DNA of 64,000 nucleotides from Pseudomonas wuhanensis (GTDB taxonomy: Bacteria; Pseudomonadota; Gammaproteobacteria; Pseudomonadales; Pseudomonadaceae): the NCBI RefSeq assembly GCF_030687395.1, contig NZ_CP117430.1, forward strand, positions 186,001 to 250,000. Reading direction: 5' to 3'. Positions within the stretch are counted from its first letter, which is position 1. Every line of letters begins with the position of its first letter. This document shows, piece after piece, positions 17,731-26,805 of this stretch. The notes below the pieces were generated by a model. It did not search any database and was not told the origin of the DNA. It saw only the letters and a program-made list of their open reading frames with translations. Position numbers and translations under genes: made by a program.

Positions 17731-19108
17731 CATAGGTATCTACACATCTCTAAAGTCTTCGGCTGGCCACCCAGCCGATGGCCTCTTTAGCAAAACCCGC
17801 CAGTTCCTGGGGCGTGTATTGTTCCAATGTCTCGCACATGGCCAAAAGCATGTATAAACCGGCCAGCAGCGCGGAAGCCGTCACCGGCTGCGAGCGCTTC
17901 ATCTGTCGACCAGACAGACGGACCAAAAAATCCCGTGTTTGCTCAGCAAACTCCCCCTTAGCCCGCATCAGACGCCAACTGACAGCACATGCCTGACTGG
18001 CGATCAACAGCCGTTTGAACACCGCTTCACCGCTCTCTTGCTGCCAGTTTTCCAGCTGATGCCCACCCCCTTTAAGCAGTTTGAAGTAGGACTCGATACG
18101 CCAGCGCCAGTAATACCAGAGCGCCAATCGTTCATCTGCGACCTCTTGCTCAAGGTTGCTCAGCAAATACCATTCGGCCAGCAGGTGACCATCGGCTCCC
18201 AGTATTCGGCTCACGACGAGCCGGGCCGGCAACGGCTCACCAGACTTGCGCAGCGTCTTGCGGTCGGCCCTGTCTTTGGTGAAAGGCTGGGCTTGGCGAG
18301 TCAGCACGACGGCGGTTTCTCCCACCCATTGAATGGCCGGTTTTCCTTTGTAGTCCACCTTGCGAGTTTTGCGGTAGGTCATCTCGCGAGCAATTTGACT
18401 CAGGGCCCTCGATTGACCTGCATGACTGGCCGTGGAACCGGCCTTGACTCGCACCAGCCATTGCCGACCCTCGGCCTGCCATTGCCTCAGGTGAGCGACC
18501 GAATCAGCCTCTCGATCCACGATATGGACAAGCGGCTTGGCAAAATTCTGCTGTTCCAGCCAAGTGATACGTTGTGTCAGTTCATGCAGATGCTTCTCAG
18601 GGACCAGCACTTCTTCGGCTCGCGTGCTGAGCACGCCGTCCCTGGTCGCCAGATTTTGAGCGGGAGTACAGATCGGTGCACCGTCACGGTCGGTGACTAG
18701 CAGGCTGCTTTGCAGTTCGTACCCGATATCGCCTCGGTGGGTCATTTGCAGGCGATCAGCCTTGCTGTGGTGGTGCATGTAATTGAGCCGAGACCAATCG
18801 TGCATGACCAGCGCGTAATCATCACAGTCATCCCGACAACCCTCGTGGGCTAACGCCAGCAGCGGTTTAACCAGGTCAACGGGCCGAACCCGGTCATTGC
18901 TCAAAAATCGCCAAAGGGCTTGCGTCTGTGCAAAAGCCTTGTCGCTTCGCGGCAAGGCTTTCATCCCGGCGGCCAGCGCCGGTAGTCCATTACTGTGTCC
19001 CATGACCAACTCGTCGTATCGTTTTGTCAGTCGGGCATCTAGCCCGGTCATTTGATATCCATGCCGTCCCTTTATAGACCAGGATCGGGAGATGTGTAGA
19101 TACCTATG
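17731..19108 (-). mobile_element. IS4-family insertion sequence, 1378 bp, intact
   Basis: Perfect 20-bp terminal inverted repeats CATAGGTATCTACACATCTC at 17731-17750 and inverted at 19089-19108. The element is flanked by 10-bp direct repeats CTCATCGCGG (17721-17730 and 19109-19118), fitting IS4-family target duplication. It encodes one transposase and lies inside a REP palindrome between the DUF4870 gene and crc. Confidence 0.93.
17750..19051 (-). CDS. IS4 family transposase
   Basis: 433 aa, full length. DDE-type nuclease with the first Asp in the MHDWSRLNY region, the second in VHIVDREADSVAHL, and the C-terminal YREK-like signature YYWRWRIESYFKLLKGGG around residues 318-336, supplying the catalytic Glu. 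The N-terminal part (ALPRSDKAFAQTQALWRFLSNDRV) is the DNA-binding domain of the Tn5/ISPsy-type IS4 group. The stop codon overlaps the last base of the left inverted repeat. Confidence 0.93.
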   Translation of the reverse strand: MTGLDARLTKRYDELVMGHSNGLPALAAGMKALPRSDKAFAQTQALWRFLSNDRVRPVDLVKPLLALAHEGCRDDCDDYALVMHDWSRLNYMHHHSKADRLQMTHRGDIGYELQSSLLVTDRDGAPICTPAQNLATRDGVLSTRAEEVLVPEKHLHELTQRITWLEQQNFAKPLVHIVDREADSVAHLRQWQAEGRQWLVRVKAGSTASHAGQSRALSQIAREMTYRKTRKVDYKGKPAIQWVGETAVVLTRQAQPFTKDRADRKTLRKSGEPLPARLVVSRILGADGHLLAEWYLLSNLEQEVADERLALWYYWRWRIESYFKLLKGGGHQLENWQQESGEAVFKRLLIASQACAVSWRLMRAKGEFAEQTRDFLVRLSGRQMKRSQPVTASALLAGLYMLLAMCETLEQYTPQELAGFAKEAIGWVASRRL

Positions 19109-19154
19109 CTCATCGCGGGCAAGCCCGCTCCCACAGAAAGTAAATCATCACCCA

Positions 19155-19186
19155 CAAAAAAGCCGACAGTGATGTCGGCTTTTTTG
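19155..19186 (-). terminator. Rho-independent terminator of crc
   Basis: Stem AGCCGACA (19161-19168) with TGTCGGCT (19173-19180), loop GTGA, flanked by A6 and T5, so it works on both strands; it lies 24 bp after the crc stop. Confidence 0.85.
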
Positions 19187-19203
19187 CATCTGCGAAAACA
19201 CGC

Positions 19204-19983
19204 TTAGATCGTCAGCGTCCAGTCGTAGTCCACGATCAGCGGCGCATGCTGCGAGAATCGTGGCTGACGCGGCAGGCGTGCGCTGCGTACGAAGCGGCGC
19301 AGGCCTGGGGTCAGCAACTGGTAGTCGAAACGCCAGCCCAGGTTGAGCATTTCGGCCTGTTCGTTGTCCGGCCACCAGCTGTACTGGTCGCCTTCACGGC
19401 TGACTTCGCGCAGGGCATCGACATAACCCATGTTGCCGACAATCTCGTCCATCCAGGCACGTTCAGGCGCCAGGAAGCCCGGGGATTGCTGGCTGTCGCG
19501 CCAGTTCTTGATATCCAGCTTCTGTTGCGCCACGTACAGCGAGCCACAATAAATGTACTCGCGACGTTTGCGCCGCTGTTTATCCAGATAACGGCCGAAA
19601 TCGTCCATTAGCTTGAACTTCTGGTTCAAGTCTTCATCGCCGTTCTGCCCCGAAGGGAGCAGCAAGGTCGCGATGCTGACCTTGTCGAAATCGGCTTGCA
19701 GGTAACGCCCGTAGCGGTCGGCCGTCTCGAAGCCGAGACCGCTGATGACTGCCTTCGGTTGCAACCGCGAGTACAAAGCCACGCCACCTTGGGCGGGAAC
19801 TTCAGCTTCGCAGGCATAAAGGAAGTAGCCATCCAGTTGGAAGGCTGGATCGTCCAGTTCAAAGGCGGAGGCGCGGGTGTCCTGCAGGCAGATGACGTCG
19901 GCATTCTGTGCTTGCAGCCAACTGAGCAAACCACGCTCGACTGCAGCCTGAATCCCATTGACGTTCACACTGATGATCCGCAT
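19204..19983 (-). CDS. crc: Crc, catabolite repression control protein
   Basis: 259 aa, the Pseudomonas Crc length, starting MRIISVNVNGIQAAVERG. It has the exonuclease-endonuclease-phosphatase fold but lacks the catalytic set: the ExoIII GDxN motif reads CGSLY and the C-terminal SDH motif reads SQHAP. This fits Crc, which is not a nuclease but joins Hfq on A-rich mRNA motifs to repress translation of catabolic genes. It lies divergent from pyrE with rph nearby, as in other Pseudomonas. An upstream in-frame ATG at 20019 is not used. Confidence 0.95.
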   Translation of the reverse strand: MRIISVNVNGIQAAVERGLLSWLQAQNADVICLQDTRASAFELDDPAFQLDGYFLYACEAEVPAQGGVALYSRLQPKAVISGLGFETADRYGRYLQADFDKVSIATLLLPSGQNGDEDLNQKFKLMDDFGRYLDKQRRKRREYIYCGSLYVAQQKLDIKNWRDSQQSPGFLAPERAWMDEIVGNMGYVDALREVSREGDQYSWWPDNEQAEMLNLGWRFDYQLLTPGLRRFVRSARLPRQPRFSQHAPLIVDYDWTLTI

Positions 19984-20065
19984 AAGTGGCCCCAAAAATC
20001 GCGTGCGGGTATGATACACGGCGTCTACCTAATTAGCTAAATCCGTGGTATTTGGGGTTTTTTTC

Positions 20066-20710
20066 ATGCAAGCGTATCAGCGCGACTTCATTCGTTTTGC
20101 CATTGATCGTGGCGTTTTGCGCTTCGGTGAGTTCACCCTGAAGTCCGGGCGCACCAGTCCTTACTTCTTCAATGCCGGCCTGTTCAACTCGGGTTCTGCC
20201 CTGGCGCAGCTGGGGCGTTTCTACGCGGCGGCCATCGTCGAGAGCGGTATTTCGTTCGACGTACTGTTCGGCCCGGCTTACAAAGGCATCCCGTTGGCGG
20301 CGACTACCGCCGTGGCGCTGGCCGAACATCATGGTCGTGATCTGCCTTGGTGCTTCAACCGTAAGGAAGCCAAGGCCCACGGCGAAGGCGGCAGTCTGGT
20401 CGGCGCGCCATTGACCGGCGACGTGCTGATCATCGACGACGTGATCACCGCAGGCACGGCGATCCGCGAGGTGATGCAGATCATCGCTTCCCAGGAGGGC
20501 GCCAAGGCCGCGGGCGTGTTGATCGCCCTGAACCGTCAGGAGCGTGGCAACGGCGAATTGTCGGCCATCCAGGAAGTGGAGCGTGACTTCGGCATCCCGG
20601 TGATCAGCATCGTTTCGTTGAATCAGGTGCTCGAGTTCCTGGCGGATGATCCGCAGCTCAAGCAGCATTTGCCTGCCGTAGAAGCGTACCGCGCCCAGTT
20701 CGGCGTCTGA
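20066..20710 (+). CDS. pyrE: Orotate phosphoribosyltransferase
   Basis: 214 aa starting [33 protein letters not shown] lies 9-12 bp upstream. The PRPP-binding motif [17 protein letters not shown] sits near residues 119-135, and the flexible loop [14 protein letters not shown] near 98-111. Converts orotate plus PRPP to OMP in pyrimidine synthesis. Divergent from crc. Directly downstream lies a REP pair disrupted by IS110 copy 1. Confidence 0.97.
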   Translation: MQAYQRDFIRFAIDRGVLRFGEFTLKSGRTSPYFFNAGLFNSGSALAQLGRFYAAAIVESGISFDVLFGPAYKGIPLAATTAVALAEHHGRDLPWCFNRKEAKAHGEGGSLVGAPLTGDVLIIDDVITAGTAIREVMQIIASQEGAKAAGVLIALNRQERGNGELSAIQEVERDFGIPVISIVSLNQVLEFLADDPQLKQHLPAVEAYRAQFGV

Positions 20711-20720
20711 CGCCAATTCC

Positions 20721-20805
20721 CTGTGGGAGCGGGCTTGCTCGCGAAGGCGGCGACACAATCAGCATTGATGTCGCCTGATACACCGCTTTCGCGAGCAAGC
20801 CCGCT
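20721..20805. repeat. REP pair interrupted by IS110 copy 1
   Basis: First REP CTGTGGGAGCGGGCTTGCTC is complete. The second, GCGAGCAAGCCCGCT, stops at the core CT (20804-20805) and continues after the element as CTCCCACA (22046-22053). Confidence 0.88.
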
Positions 20806-20829
20806 TGTGTCTTGCGCAGGACTTAGACT

Positions 20830-20990
20830 GAAGATGAGAGCGGTGAGTGGCAAGCTGAACGCCCGGAGTGCTAGCAGCACGTGTGGGAGCCCATGCTGCC
20901 ATTCACCTCTCCACTCTGGTTATTGAGCCCGAACAGTTGAACGAGCCGACCTCGAACATTACAAGCGTGGAGCCCAACCAGAGCGCTCTC
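20830..20990 (+). ncRNA. Predicted IS110 bridge RNA (copy 1)
   Basis: Two guide loops are visible. Target loop: outer stem GTGAGTGGCA (20843-20852) with TGCCATTCAC (20897-20906), extended by GAGAG/CTCTC; inside, GCCCG (20861-20865) equals the REP left of the core, a hairpin GTGCT-AGC-AGCAC follows, and TGTGGGAG (20882-20889) is complementary to the REP right side CTCCCACA. Donor loop: stem CTCTGGTT (20914-20921) with AACCAGAG (20976-20983); inside, ACAGTTG (20933-20939) equals the element's right end, a hairpin CGAG-CCGAC-CTCG follows, and ACAAG (20961-20965) is complementary to CTTGT at the left junction. Position upstream of the transposase fits the IS110 group. RNA ends are estimated. Confidence 0.82.
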
Positions 20991-21016
20991 ATTTATGAGT
21001 GTAAGAGGGTTTAGCC

Positions 21017-21946
21017 ATGTTTTCCTGCGCAGGCATTGATGTTTCCAAAGACAGTCTGGAAGTCTGGATTAATTCGCAAGGCATTGGTGCGAGTTTTCCG
21101 AACAGCGCCAGTGGTTTCCCGGTGCTGATTGATTGGTTAAAAGGCTTCGAAGTCACCCGCGTGTTACTGGAAGCCACCGGTGGCTACGAGCGGGGGCCCA
21201 TGAAGGTGCTTCAAAGGGGCGGCTTTGACGTCTTACGAATCAATCCTCGTCGGGCGAAAGATTTTGCCAAGGCAATGGGTTATCGCGCTAAAACAGACGC
21301 GATAGATGCGCGGCTTCTCGCCGAATTTGCAACGATTATAAAGGACGCCGATAGCCGTATCACCAGCGCCGAACAGGACAATTTGCGTGCGCTGGTACAG
21401 CAACGCGAAAACTTTGTTCAGCAGCAAAGTGACGACAGGCGGCGTATCAAAACGGCTTCTGTCGACTCGATAAAACCCTTGTTGCAAAGCCATATCGACT
21501 ATTTAGATCAGGCAATAAAGTCGATAGAACAGCTGATCTGCCAAAGCGCCAAAGACCTGGACAGTGAAAAAATTGCCCGCTTGCGCTCGGTTAAGGGACT
21601 AGGGCTCGTGACCGCAGCCAGCATCATGGCCTACCTGCCTGAGCTGGGAGAGGTTGGACGGCACGAGATCGCAGCACTGGCAGGGATCGCCCCTTACAAC
21701 GACGACAGCGGCAACCACGAAGGGCCTCGTCATATAAGCGGTGGCCGATTTGCCGTGCGACGTGCGATGTACATGGCCAGTTGGGCTGTGATTTTGCGAC
21801 AACCCGAGTTCAAAGCCCGATATGACGCGCTTCGCCTGAGAGGTAAATGCGCGAAAGTGGCGCTGATCGCCTGCATGCGGGTGTTGTTGATAAGGCTGAA
21901 CGCGATGATCCGTGACCAAACTGAGTGGAGAGAGCAGGCAGCCTAA
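21017..21946 (+). CDS. IS110 family transposase (copy 1)
   Basis: 309 aa. An N-terminal RuvC-like DEDD domain (about 4-150: CAGIDVSKDSLEVWI, LLEATGGYERG, KTDAIDARLLAEF) is joined by a coiled segment to the C-terminal Tnp/transposase-20 domain (about 185-275: LRSVKGLGLVTAASIMAYLPELG, IAALAGIAPYNDDSG). The catalytic Ser is expected in the HISGGRFAVRRAMYMAS region. IS110 recombinases insert a circular intermediate at a target chosen by a bridge RNA. The protein is identical to that of copy 2, so both are probably recent. Confidence 0.95.
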   Translation: MFSCAGIDVSKDSLEVWINSQGIGASFPNSASGFPVLIDWLKGFEVTRVLLEATGGYERGPMKVLQRGGFDVLRINPRRAKDFAKAMGYRAKTDAIDARLLAEFATIIKDADSRITSAEQDNLRALVQQRENFVQQQSDDRRRIKTASVDSIKPLLQSHIDYLDQAIKSIEQLICQSAKDLDSEKIARLRSVKGLGLVTAASIMAYLPELGEVGRHEIAALAGIAPYNDDSGNHEGPRHISGGRFAVRRAMYMASWAVILRQPEFKARYDALRLRGKCAKVALIACMRVLLIRLNAMIRDQTEWREQAA

Positions 21947-22098
21947 ACAGACTGCTTGCTCATTTGGGAAATCACATGGTTTGAGACTGTGGAAGTTCGG
22001 CTGCCCTTTGATCAAACTTCAAAATAAAAGACATCAAGACAGTTGCTCCCACATTTAATCTCGGGTGTTCACACATAACTGTGTTCACCGCAGATCTA

Positions 22099-22127
22099 CT
22101 GTGGGAGCGGGCTTGCTCGCGAAGGCG
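22099..22127. repeat. REP element
   Basis: CTGTGGGAGCGGGCTTGCTC followed by GCGAAGGCG, between IS110 copy 1 and the chemoreceptor gene. It is an inverted partner of the half-REP CTCCCACA at 22046-22053. Confidence 0.75.
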
Positions 22128-22141
22128 ATTTCGGCAACGCC

Positions 22142-24118
22142 TCAGCGAAACCGATCAACCTCCTGCCGCAAATCCGCCGCCAGCTTCTCCAGCTCTTTGG
22201 CAGTCACAGCCAGGTTCGACACCACTTCGCGCTGCTCACTGTTCGCCAAAGCAATGCTTTGCAGATTGCTGCTGAGCAAGGTCGCGGTGCTGCTTTGCTC
22301 TTGGGTCGCGGTGGTGATCGCCGCGAATTGCTGACCAGCCGAGCGGCTTTGTTCATCGATCCGCGCCAGCGCCGAAGCGACGTTGGCGTTGCGCGACAGG
22401 CCTTCCTGCATCAGCACGTTGCCCTGCTCCATGGTGCTGATGGCGTTGCCGGTTTCCTGCTGGATGCTTTGGATCATCCCGGAAATTTCGTCGGTGGCTT
22501 GGCGAGTACGTGAGGCCAGGTTGCGCACCTCATCGGCCACCACCGCAAACCCACGCCCCTGCTCACCGGCGCGGGCGGCTTCGATGGCGGCGTTGAGCGC
22601 CAGCAGGTTGGTTTGCTCGGCGATCGCGGTAATCACCCCGACAATGCCGCCGATTTCCTGGGAGCGCTGCCCCAAGGTATTGATCACCGTTGCGGTGCTG
22701 TTCAGTGCACCGGCGATTTGCTCCAAGGACGAGGACGCTTCGTCCATCGACGTACGACCGATCTGGGTTTGCTGTGCGTTTTCCTGCGCCAGACGCTGGG
22801 TGTTGCCCATGTTGTCAGCGATGTTCAGCGAAGTAGCGCTGAATTCTTCCACGGCGCCGGCCATGCTGGTGATTTCGCCGGACTGCTGCTCCATCCCTTC
22901 ATAGGCGCCACCAGACAAACCGGACAACGCCTGAGCCCGACTGTTGACCTCTCCCGAGGCTTTACGGATGTGCTCGACCATGGTCGACAGCGCCTGGCTC
23001 ATCTGGTTGAAGGCACGGGCAAGTTGGCCGATTTCGTCATTGCTCGACACGTTCAGGCGAACACTCAAATCACCAGCGCCCAAGGCTTCGGCCTGGCGTA
23101 CCAGGTCACCCAGTGGCGCCAGTTTGCTGCGCAGCAACCAGACCGCCGCACCGACTGCCAGCAACATCGCCAGCAGACTGCCGATCGCCAATTGAATGCC
23201 GACGCTCCAGGTCACGGCGCGGATTTCGGTTTTCGGCATGCTCGCCACCACCGACCACGGCCCGCCTTCGAACGGCACGGCAACACTGTAAAAGTCTTGC
23301 GACTTGTCGCTCCAGAACTCGCCTTTGCCCGGTGTCTTGGCCAGACCGACGATGCTCGGGGCCGCCTGATCCAGCGCTTGCACACCGGCAATCGGCACCA
23401 GCCATTTGCCTTGTTCATCCAGCAACGCCAGGGAGCCGGTCTGGCCGATGCGGAAGCGTTTGAGGTTGGCGAACTGCGCGTTCTGCGCGTCGGTGTAATC
23501 GAATCCTACGTACAGCACGGCAATGATCTTACCGCTGCTGTCGCGTACGGGGGTGTACTGCGACATGTAGAAGCGTTCGAAAAGCAACGCTCGACCCACG
23601 TAGCTCTGCCCCGCCATCAAACGGGCGTAAGCCGGGTTCGCGTGGTCGAGCTGAGTGCCGATGGCACGGCTGCCATCTTGTTTGCTGACATTCGTGCTGA
23701 CCCGAATGAACTCCTCACCACTGCGCACGAACACGGTCGCGACGCCTGCGGTCATCTGCTTGAACTCGTCGACTTCCGCGAAGTTGTTGTTCAACACTTC
23801 ACTGCCCAAGTGCAGGCCCGGTGTCTGCACACCCGCCACGGTCACCGGCTCATCCGGATGCACGCTCAAACCGGCGCTGAAGCGCTTCTCGAACAGGCCG
23901 GCCAGGCGCTGGGTGCTTTCACGCAAAGTGCCGTGAAAGGTGCTCAGCTGATCGGCAAGCAAGCGGGCCTCGCTGGCCAAGTGTTCTTCGCGAGTGGCGA
24001 GGTTGGCCGAGTCAAGCGAGCGCAACGCAAACACTGTACTGCCACTGATGACAATCGCCAGAATCACGGCAAGCGCAAGACCCAGCTGTGAAGCAATCCG
24101 AGCACGAGGTTGAGACAT
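22142..24118 (-). CDS. Methyl-accepting chemotaxis protein with Cache domain
   Basis: 658 aa from the ATG at 24118, preceded by AGGAG; an ATG 78 bp upstream is not favoured. First transmembrane helix about 12-34, periplasmic Cache_3/Cache_2-type sensor (about 40-290: [28 protein letters not shown]), second helix about 305-327, HAMP (about 328-380), and a cytoplasmic signalling domain whose hairpin tip reads [34 protein letters not shown]. It signals through CheA/CheW. The ligand cannot be read from sequence. It lies beside the IS110 junction, so its neighbour pyrE is probably not its original one. Confidence 0.93.
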   Translation of the reverse strand: MSQPRARIASQLGLALAVILAIVISGSTVFALRSLDSANLATREEHLASEARLLADQLSTFHGTLRESTQRLAGLFEKRFSAGLSVHPDEPVTVAGVQTPGLHLGSEVLNNNFAEVDEFKQMTAGVATVFVRSGEEFIRVSTNVSKQDGSRAIGTQLDHANPAYARLMAGQSYVGRALLFERFYMSQYTPVRDSSGKIIAVLYVGFDYTDAQNAQFANLKRFRIGQTGSLALLDEQGKWLVPIAGVQALDQAAPSIVGLAKTPGKGEFWSDKSQDFYSVAVPFEGGPWSVVASMPKTEIRAVTWSVGIQLAIGSLLAMLLAVGAAVWLLRSKLAPLGDLVRQAEALGAGDLSVRLNVSSNDEIGQLARAFNQMSQALSTMVEHIRKASGEVNSRAQALSGLSGGAYEGMEQQSGEITSMAGAVEEFSATSLNIADNMGNTQRLAQENAQQTQIGRTSMDEASSSLEQIAGALNSTATVINTLGQRSQEIGGIVGVITAIAEQTNLLALNAAIEAARAGEQGRGFAVVADEVRNLASRTRQATDEISGMIQSIQQETGNAISTMEQGNVLMQEGLSRNANVASALARIDEQSRSAGQQFAAITTATQEQSSTATLLSSNLQSIALANSEQREVVSNLAVTAKELEKLAADLRQEVDRFR

Positions 24119-24303
24119 GACAGCTCCTGACCCAGTGGCCGGATCATTTTGATCGCATCGCACACTCGGCAAAATTTCTGATTGTGGGGAAAACATGGAA
24201 CCTGCACGACGGTGCCATCAGCAGATTTTCGGCGGCAAAGCTGAATACTTGAGTAATTAACGGGGATATGGCTCAAGGCCGCCATTGCGGCGGCTCCATC
24301 GAT

Positions 24304-25224
24304 TCAGCCCAGGCGTTCGACATCCGGTAATTCCATGGCCCGGACTTCGCCTTGCAGGAAATCGCTGAGCCGGCGCAAACGCTCACCGCCGGGGCGGGTT
24401 TTCGGCCAGACCAGGTAATAATGCTCACCACTGGCGACGGCCGTCGGCCACGGCAAACTCAGACGTCCCTGCGCAACGTCCTCCGCCACCATCAGCAAGT
24501 CGCCCATGGACACGCCGTAACCTCGGGCAGCGGCGATCATGCCCAGCTCCAGCGTGTCGAACACCTGCCCGCCCTTGAGCGAGACTTGATCGGTCAGGCC
24601 CATGCGCTCCAGCCAGTTGCGCCAGTCACGACGGTCCGGCGTCGGGTGCAGCAGCTCGGTGCTGGCCAGGCGCGTAACGTCCCACGGTTGGTCCTTCAGA
24701 AGATTCGGCGCGCCCACCGGAATCAGCTCTTCGGGGAACAGCAAAGTCGCCTCCCAGTCCGGTGGAAAATGCCCGTTGCTGAGGATGACGGCGCAGTCGA
24801 AGGGTTCGTGGTTGAAGTCCACCGTATCGATGTCCATCCAGGCGCTGGTCAGTTGCACCTCGTTCCCCGGCCGCAGGTGGCGAAAACGACTGAGCCGCGC
24901 CAACAGCCAACGCATGGTCAGGGTCGACGGGGCTTTCATGCGCAGGATGTCGTCCTCGGCGCGCAAGGTATTGCAGGCCCGCTCAAGGGCGGTGAAGCCT
25001 TCGCGAATGCCCGGCAGGATCAGCCGCGCCGATTCGGTCAGTTGCAGATTGCGCCCGCTGCGATGAAACAGCCGACAGGCGAAATGCTCTTCGAGCGTAC
25101 GAATGTGCCGACTGACCGCACTTTGCGTGATCGACAGTTCTTCGGCGGCGCGGGTAAACGAGCTATGCCGCGCCGCCGCTTCGAATGCTCGAAGGGCATA
25201 CAAGGGAGGAAGACGACGAGACAT
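24304..25224 (-). CDS. LysR-type regulator, GcvA-like
   Basis: 306 aa from the ATG at 25224 (MSRRLPPLYALRAFEAAARHSSFTRAA) with AGGAG 8 bp upstream. Helix-turn-helix at about 18-65 (AEELSITQSAVSRHIRTLEEHF); substrate-binding domain about 90-300. The RRLPPL...LRAFEAAARH start is that of the GcvA/AmpR-like subgroup. It is divergent from the MATE transporter gene, so it may regulate it. The much longer open frame upstream runs across the intergenic region and into the MATE gene in antisense, and is rejected. Confidence 0.88.
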   Translation of the reverse strand: MSRRLPPLYALRAFEAAARHSSFTRAAEELSITQSAVSRHIRTLEEHFACRLFHRSGRNLQLTESARLILPGIREGFTALERACNTLRAEDDILRMKAPSTLTMRWLLARLSRFRHLRPGNEVQLTSAWMDIDTVDFNHEPFDCAVILSNGHFPPDWEATLLFPEELIPVGAPNLLKDQPWDVTRLASTELLHPTPDRRDWRNWLERMGLTDQVSLKGGQVFDTLELGMIAAARGYGVSMGDLLMVAEDVAQGRLSLPWPTAVASGEHYYLVWPKTRPGGERLRRLSDFLQGEVRAMELPDVERLG

Positions 25225-25375
25225 CAGGAAAGCTCCTATAACGCGATTGCACCAACTTATCAGAAACTCCACAGCATGAGTTTTAATCATGCCACCCATC
25301 CTTTTTATCCCTTTGTGAAAACCCCGCAGAGCGCCGAGAATCGACGCTTCCTGTTCTCTCTGACACTCGAGCGTG

Positions 25376-26779
25376 ATGACCATGCAGCATCCAGCGCGTA
25401 TTGAACTCTGGGCCATCCTGCGGCTGGCGGGGCCGTTGATAGCCTCGCAGTTGGCGCACATGTTGATGGTCCTCACCGACACGTTGATGATGGCGCGCCT
25501 GAGCCCCGAAGCACTGGCCGGCGGCGGTCTGGGCGCAGCGACGTATTCGTTCGTGTCGATTTTCTGCATCGGCGTGATCGCCGCCGTCGGCACCCTGGTG
25601 GCGATCCGTCAGGGCGCGGGCGATATCATTGGCGCGGCGCGGCTGACCCAGGCCGGGTTGTGGCTGGCCTGGTTGATGGCGCTGGTGGCGGGTTTGTTGC
25701 TGTGGAACCTGAAACCGGTGTTGCTGCTGTTCGGCCAGACCGAAACCAACGTCCTGGCTGCCGGCCAGTTTCTGTTGATCCTGCCGTTCGCCCTGCCCGG
25801 CTACCTGAGCTTCATGGCGCTGCGCGGCTTCACCAGCGCCATCGGCCGGGCGACGCCGGTGATGGTCATCAGCCTCGCCGGCACCGTGGCCAACTTCCTG
25901 CTCAACTATGCGTTGATCACCGGCCTGTTCGGTCTGCCGAAAATGGGCCTCGTGGGCATCGGTCTGGTCACGGCGATCGTGGCCAACCTCATGGCACTGG
26001 CGCTCGCGTTGCATATTCGTCGGCATCCGGCCTACGACGCCTATCCGTTGCGTCAGGGTCTGTCGCAGCCCAACCGTCAGTATTTGAAGGAATTGTGGCG
26101 CCTGGGCCTGCCGATTGGCGGGACCTATGCGGTGGAAGTCGGTCTGTTTGCCTTCGCCGCGCTGTGCATGGGCACCATGGGCAGTACGCAACTGGCGGCG
26201 CACCAGATCGCCCTGCAAATCGTCTCGGTGGCGTTCATGATTCCAGCAGGGCTTTCCTACGCAATCACCATGCGCATCGGCCAGCATTACGGCGCCGGGC
26301 AATTGCTCGATGCACGTCGGGCCGGACGGGTCGGGATCGCCTTCGGCGCTGCGTCGATGCTGGGGTTTGCCATGGTCTTCTGGCTGTTGCCGAATCAGTT
26401 GATCGGCTTGTTCCTGGACCACAACGACCCGGCGTTCCGCGAAGTCATCAACCTGGCCGTGAGCTTGCTGGCGGTGGCGGCGTGGTTCGAGCTGTTCGAC
26501 GGCACGCAAACCATCGCCATGGGCTGCATCCGCGGGCTCAAGGATGCCAAGACCACGTTCCTGGTGGGTTTGGGTTGCTACTGGTTGATCGGTGCACCGG
26601 CCGCTTGGTGGATGGCCTTCCATTTGGATTGGGGGCCGACGGGGGTCTGGTGGGGCCTGGCGCTGGGGCTGGCGTGTGCAGCGGTGAGTCTGACGCTGGC
26701 GTTTGAGTGGAAGATGAAGCGGATGATTCGGCGTGAGCCGGCGTCAGAGCAGAATTTCCAGGTCGCTCAGCCTGACTGA
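25376..26779 (+). CDS. MATE family (NorM-like) efflux transporter
   Basis: About 467 aa, 12 transmembrane helices. The two six-helix halves are visible, with LIASQLAHMLMVLTDTLMM in the first and GLPIGGTYAVEVGLFAFAALCMG in the second. It exports drugs and toxic cations in exchange for Na+ or H+. Start uncertain: ATGs at 25376 and 25382, neither with a strong ribosome site. The ortholog precedes the EAL protein and rep in PAO1. The stop is only 27 bp from a degenerate IS110-type gene, so its last residues could have been altered by that insertion. Confidence 0.9.
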   Translation: MTMQHPARIELWAILRLAGPLIASQLAHMLMVLTDTLMMARLSPEALAGGGLGAATYSFVSIFCIGVIAAVGTLVAIRQGAGDIIGAARLTQAGLWLAWLMALVAGLLLWNLKPVLLLFGQTETNVLAAGQFLLILPFALPGYLSFMALRGFTSAIGRATPVMVISLAGTVANFLLNYALITGLFGLPKMGLVGIGLVTAIVANLMALALALHIRRHPAYDAYPLRQGLSQPNRQYLKELWRLGLPIGGTYAVEVGLFAFAALCMGTMGSTQLAAHQIALQIVSVAFMIPAGLSYAITMRIGQHYGAGQLLDARRAGRVGIAFGAASMLGFAMVFWLLPNQLIGLFLDHNDPAFREVINLAVSLLAVAAWFELFDGTQTIAMGCIRGLKDAKTTFLVGLGCYWLIGAPAAWWMAFHLDWGPTGVWWGLALGLACAAVSLTLAFEWKMKRMIRREPASEQNFQVAQPD

Positions 26780-26805
26780 GATCCCTGTAGATACTCTGTT
26801 CACGG

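Larger units (their letters stand above)
20806..22045 (+). mobile_element. IS110-family insertion sequence, copy 1 (1240 bp)
   Basis: The element runs from TGTGTCTTGCG to GACAGTTG and is bounded on both sides by the dinucleotide CT of the REP target (20804-20805 and 22046-22047). There are no terminal inverted repeats, as expected for IS110. It has about 210 bp of noncoding DNA before the transposase and about 100 bp after. A copy of equal length with identical transposase lies inverted at 57176-58415. Confidence 0.93.

Noticed and set aside
20806..22045. Terminal inverted repeats of the IS110 element
   Set aside because: The ends TGTGTCTTGCG and GACAGTTG are not inverted copies of each other, in keeping with IS110; end positions were set by comparing both copies and the REP.
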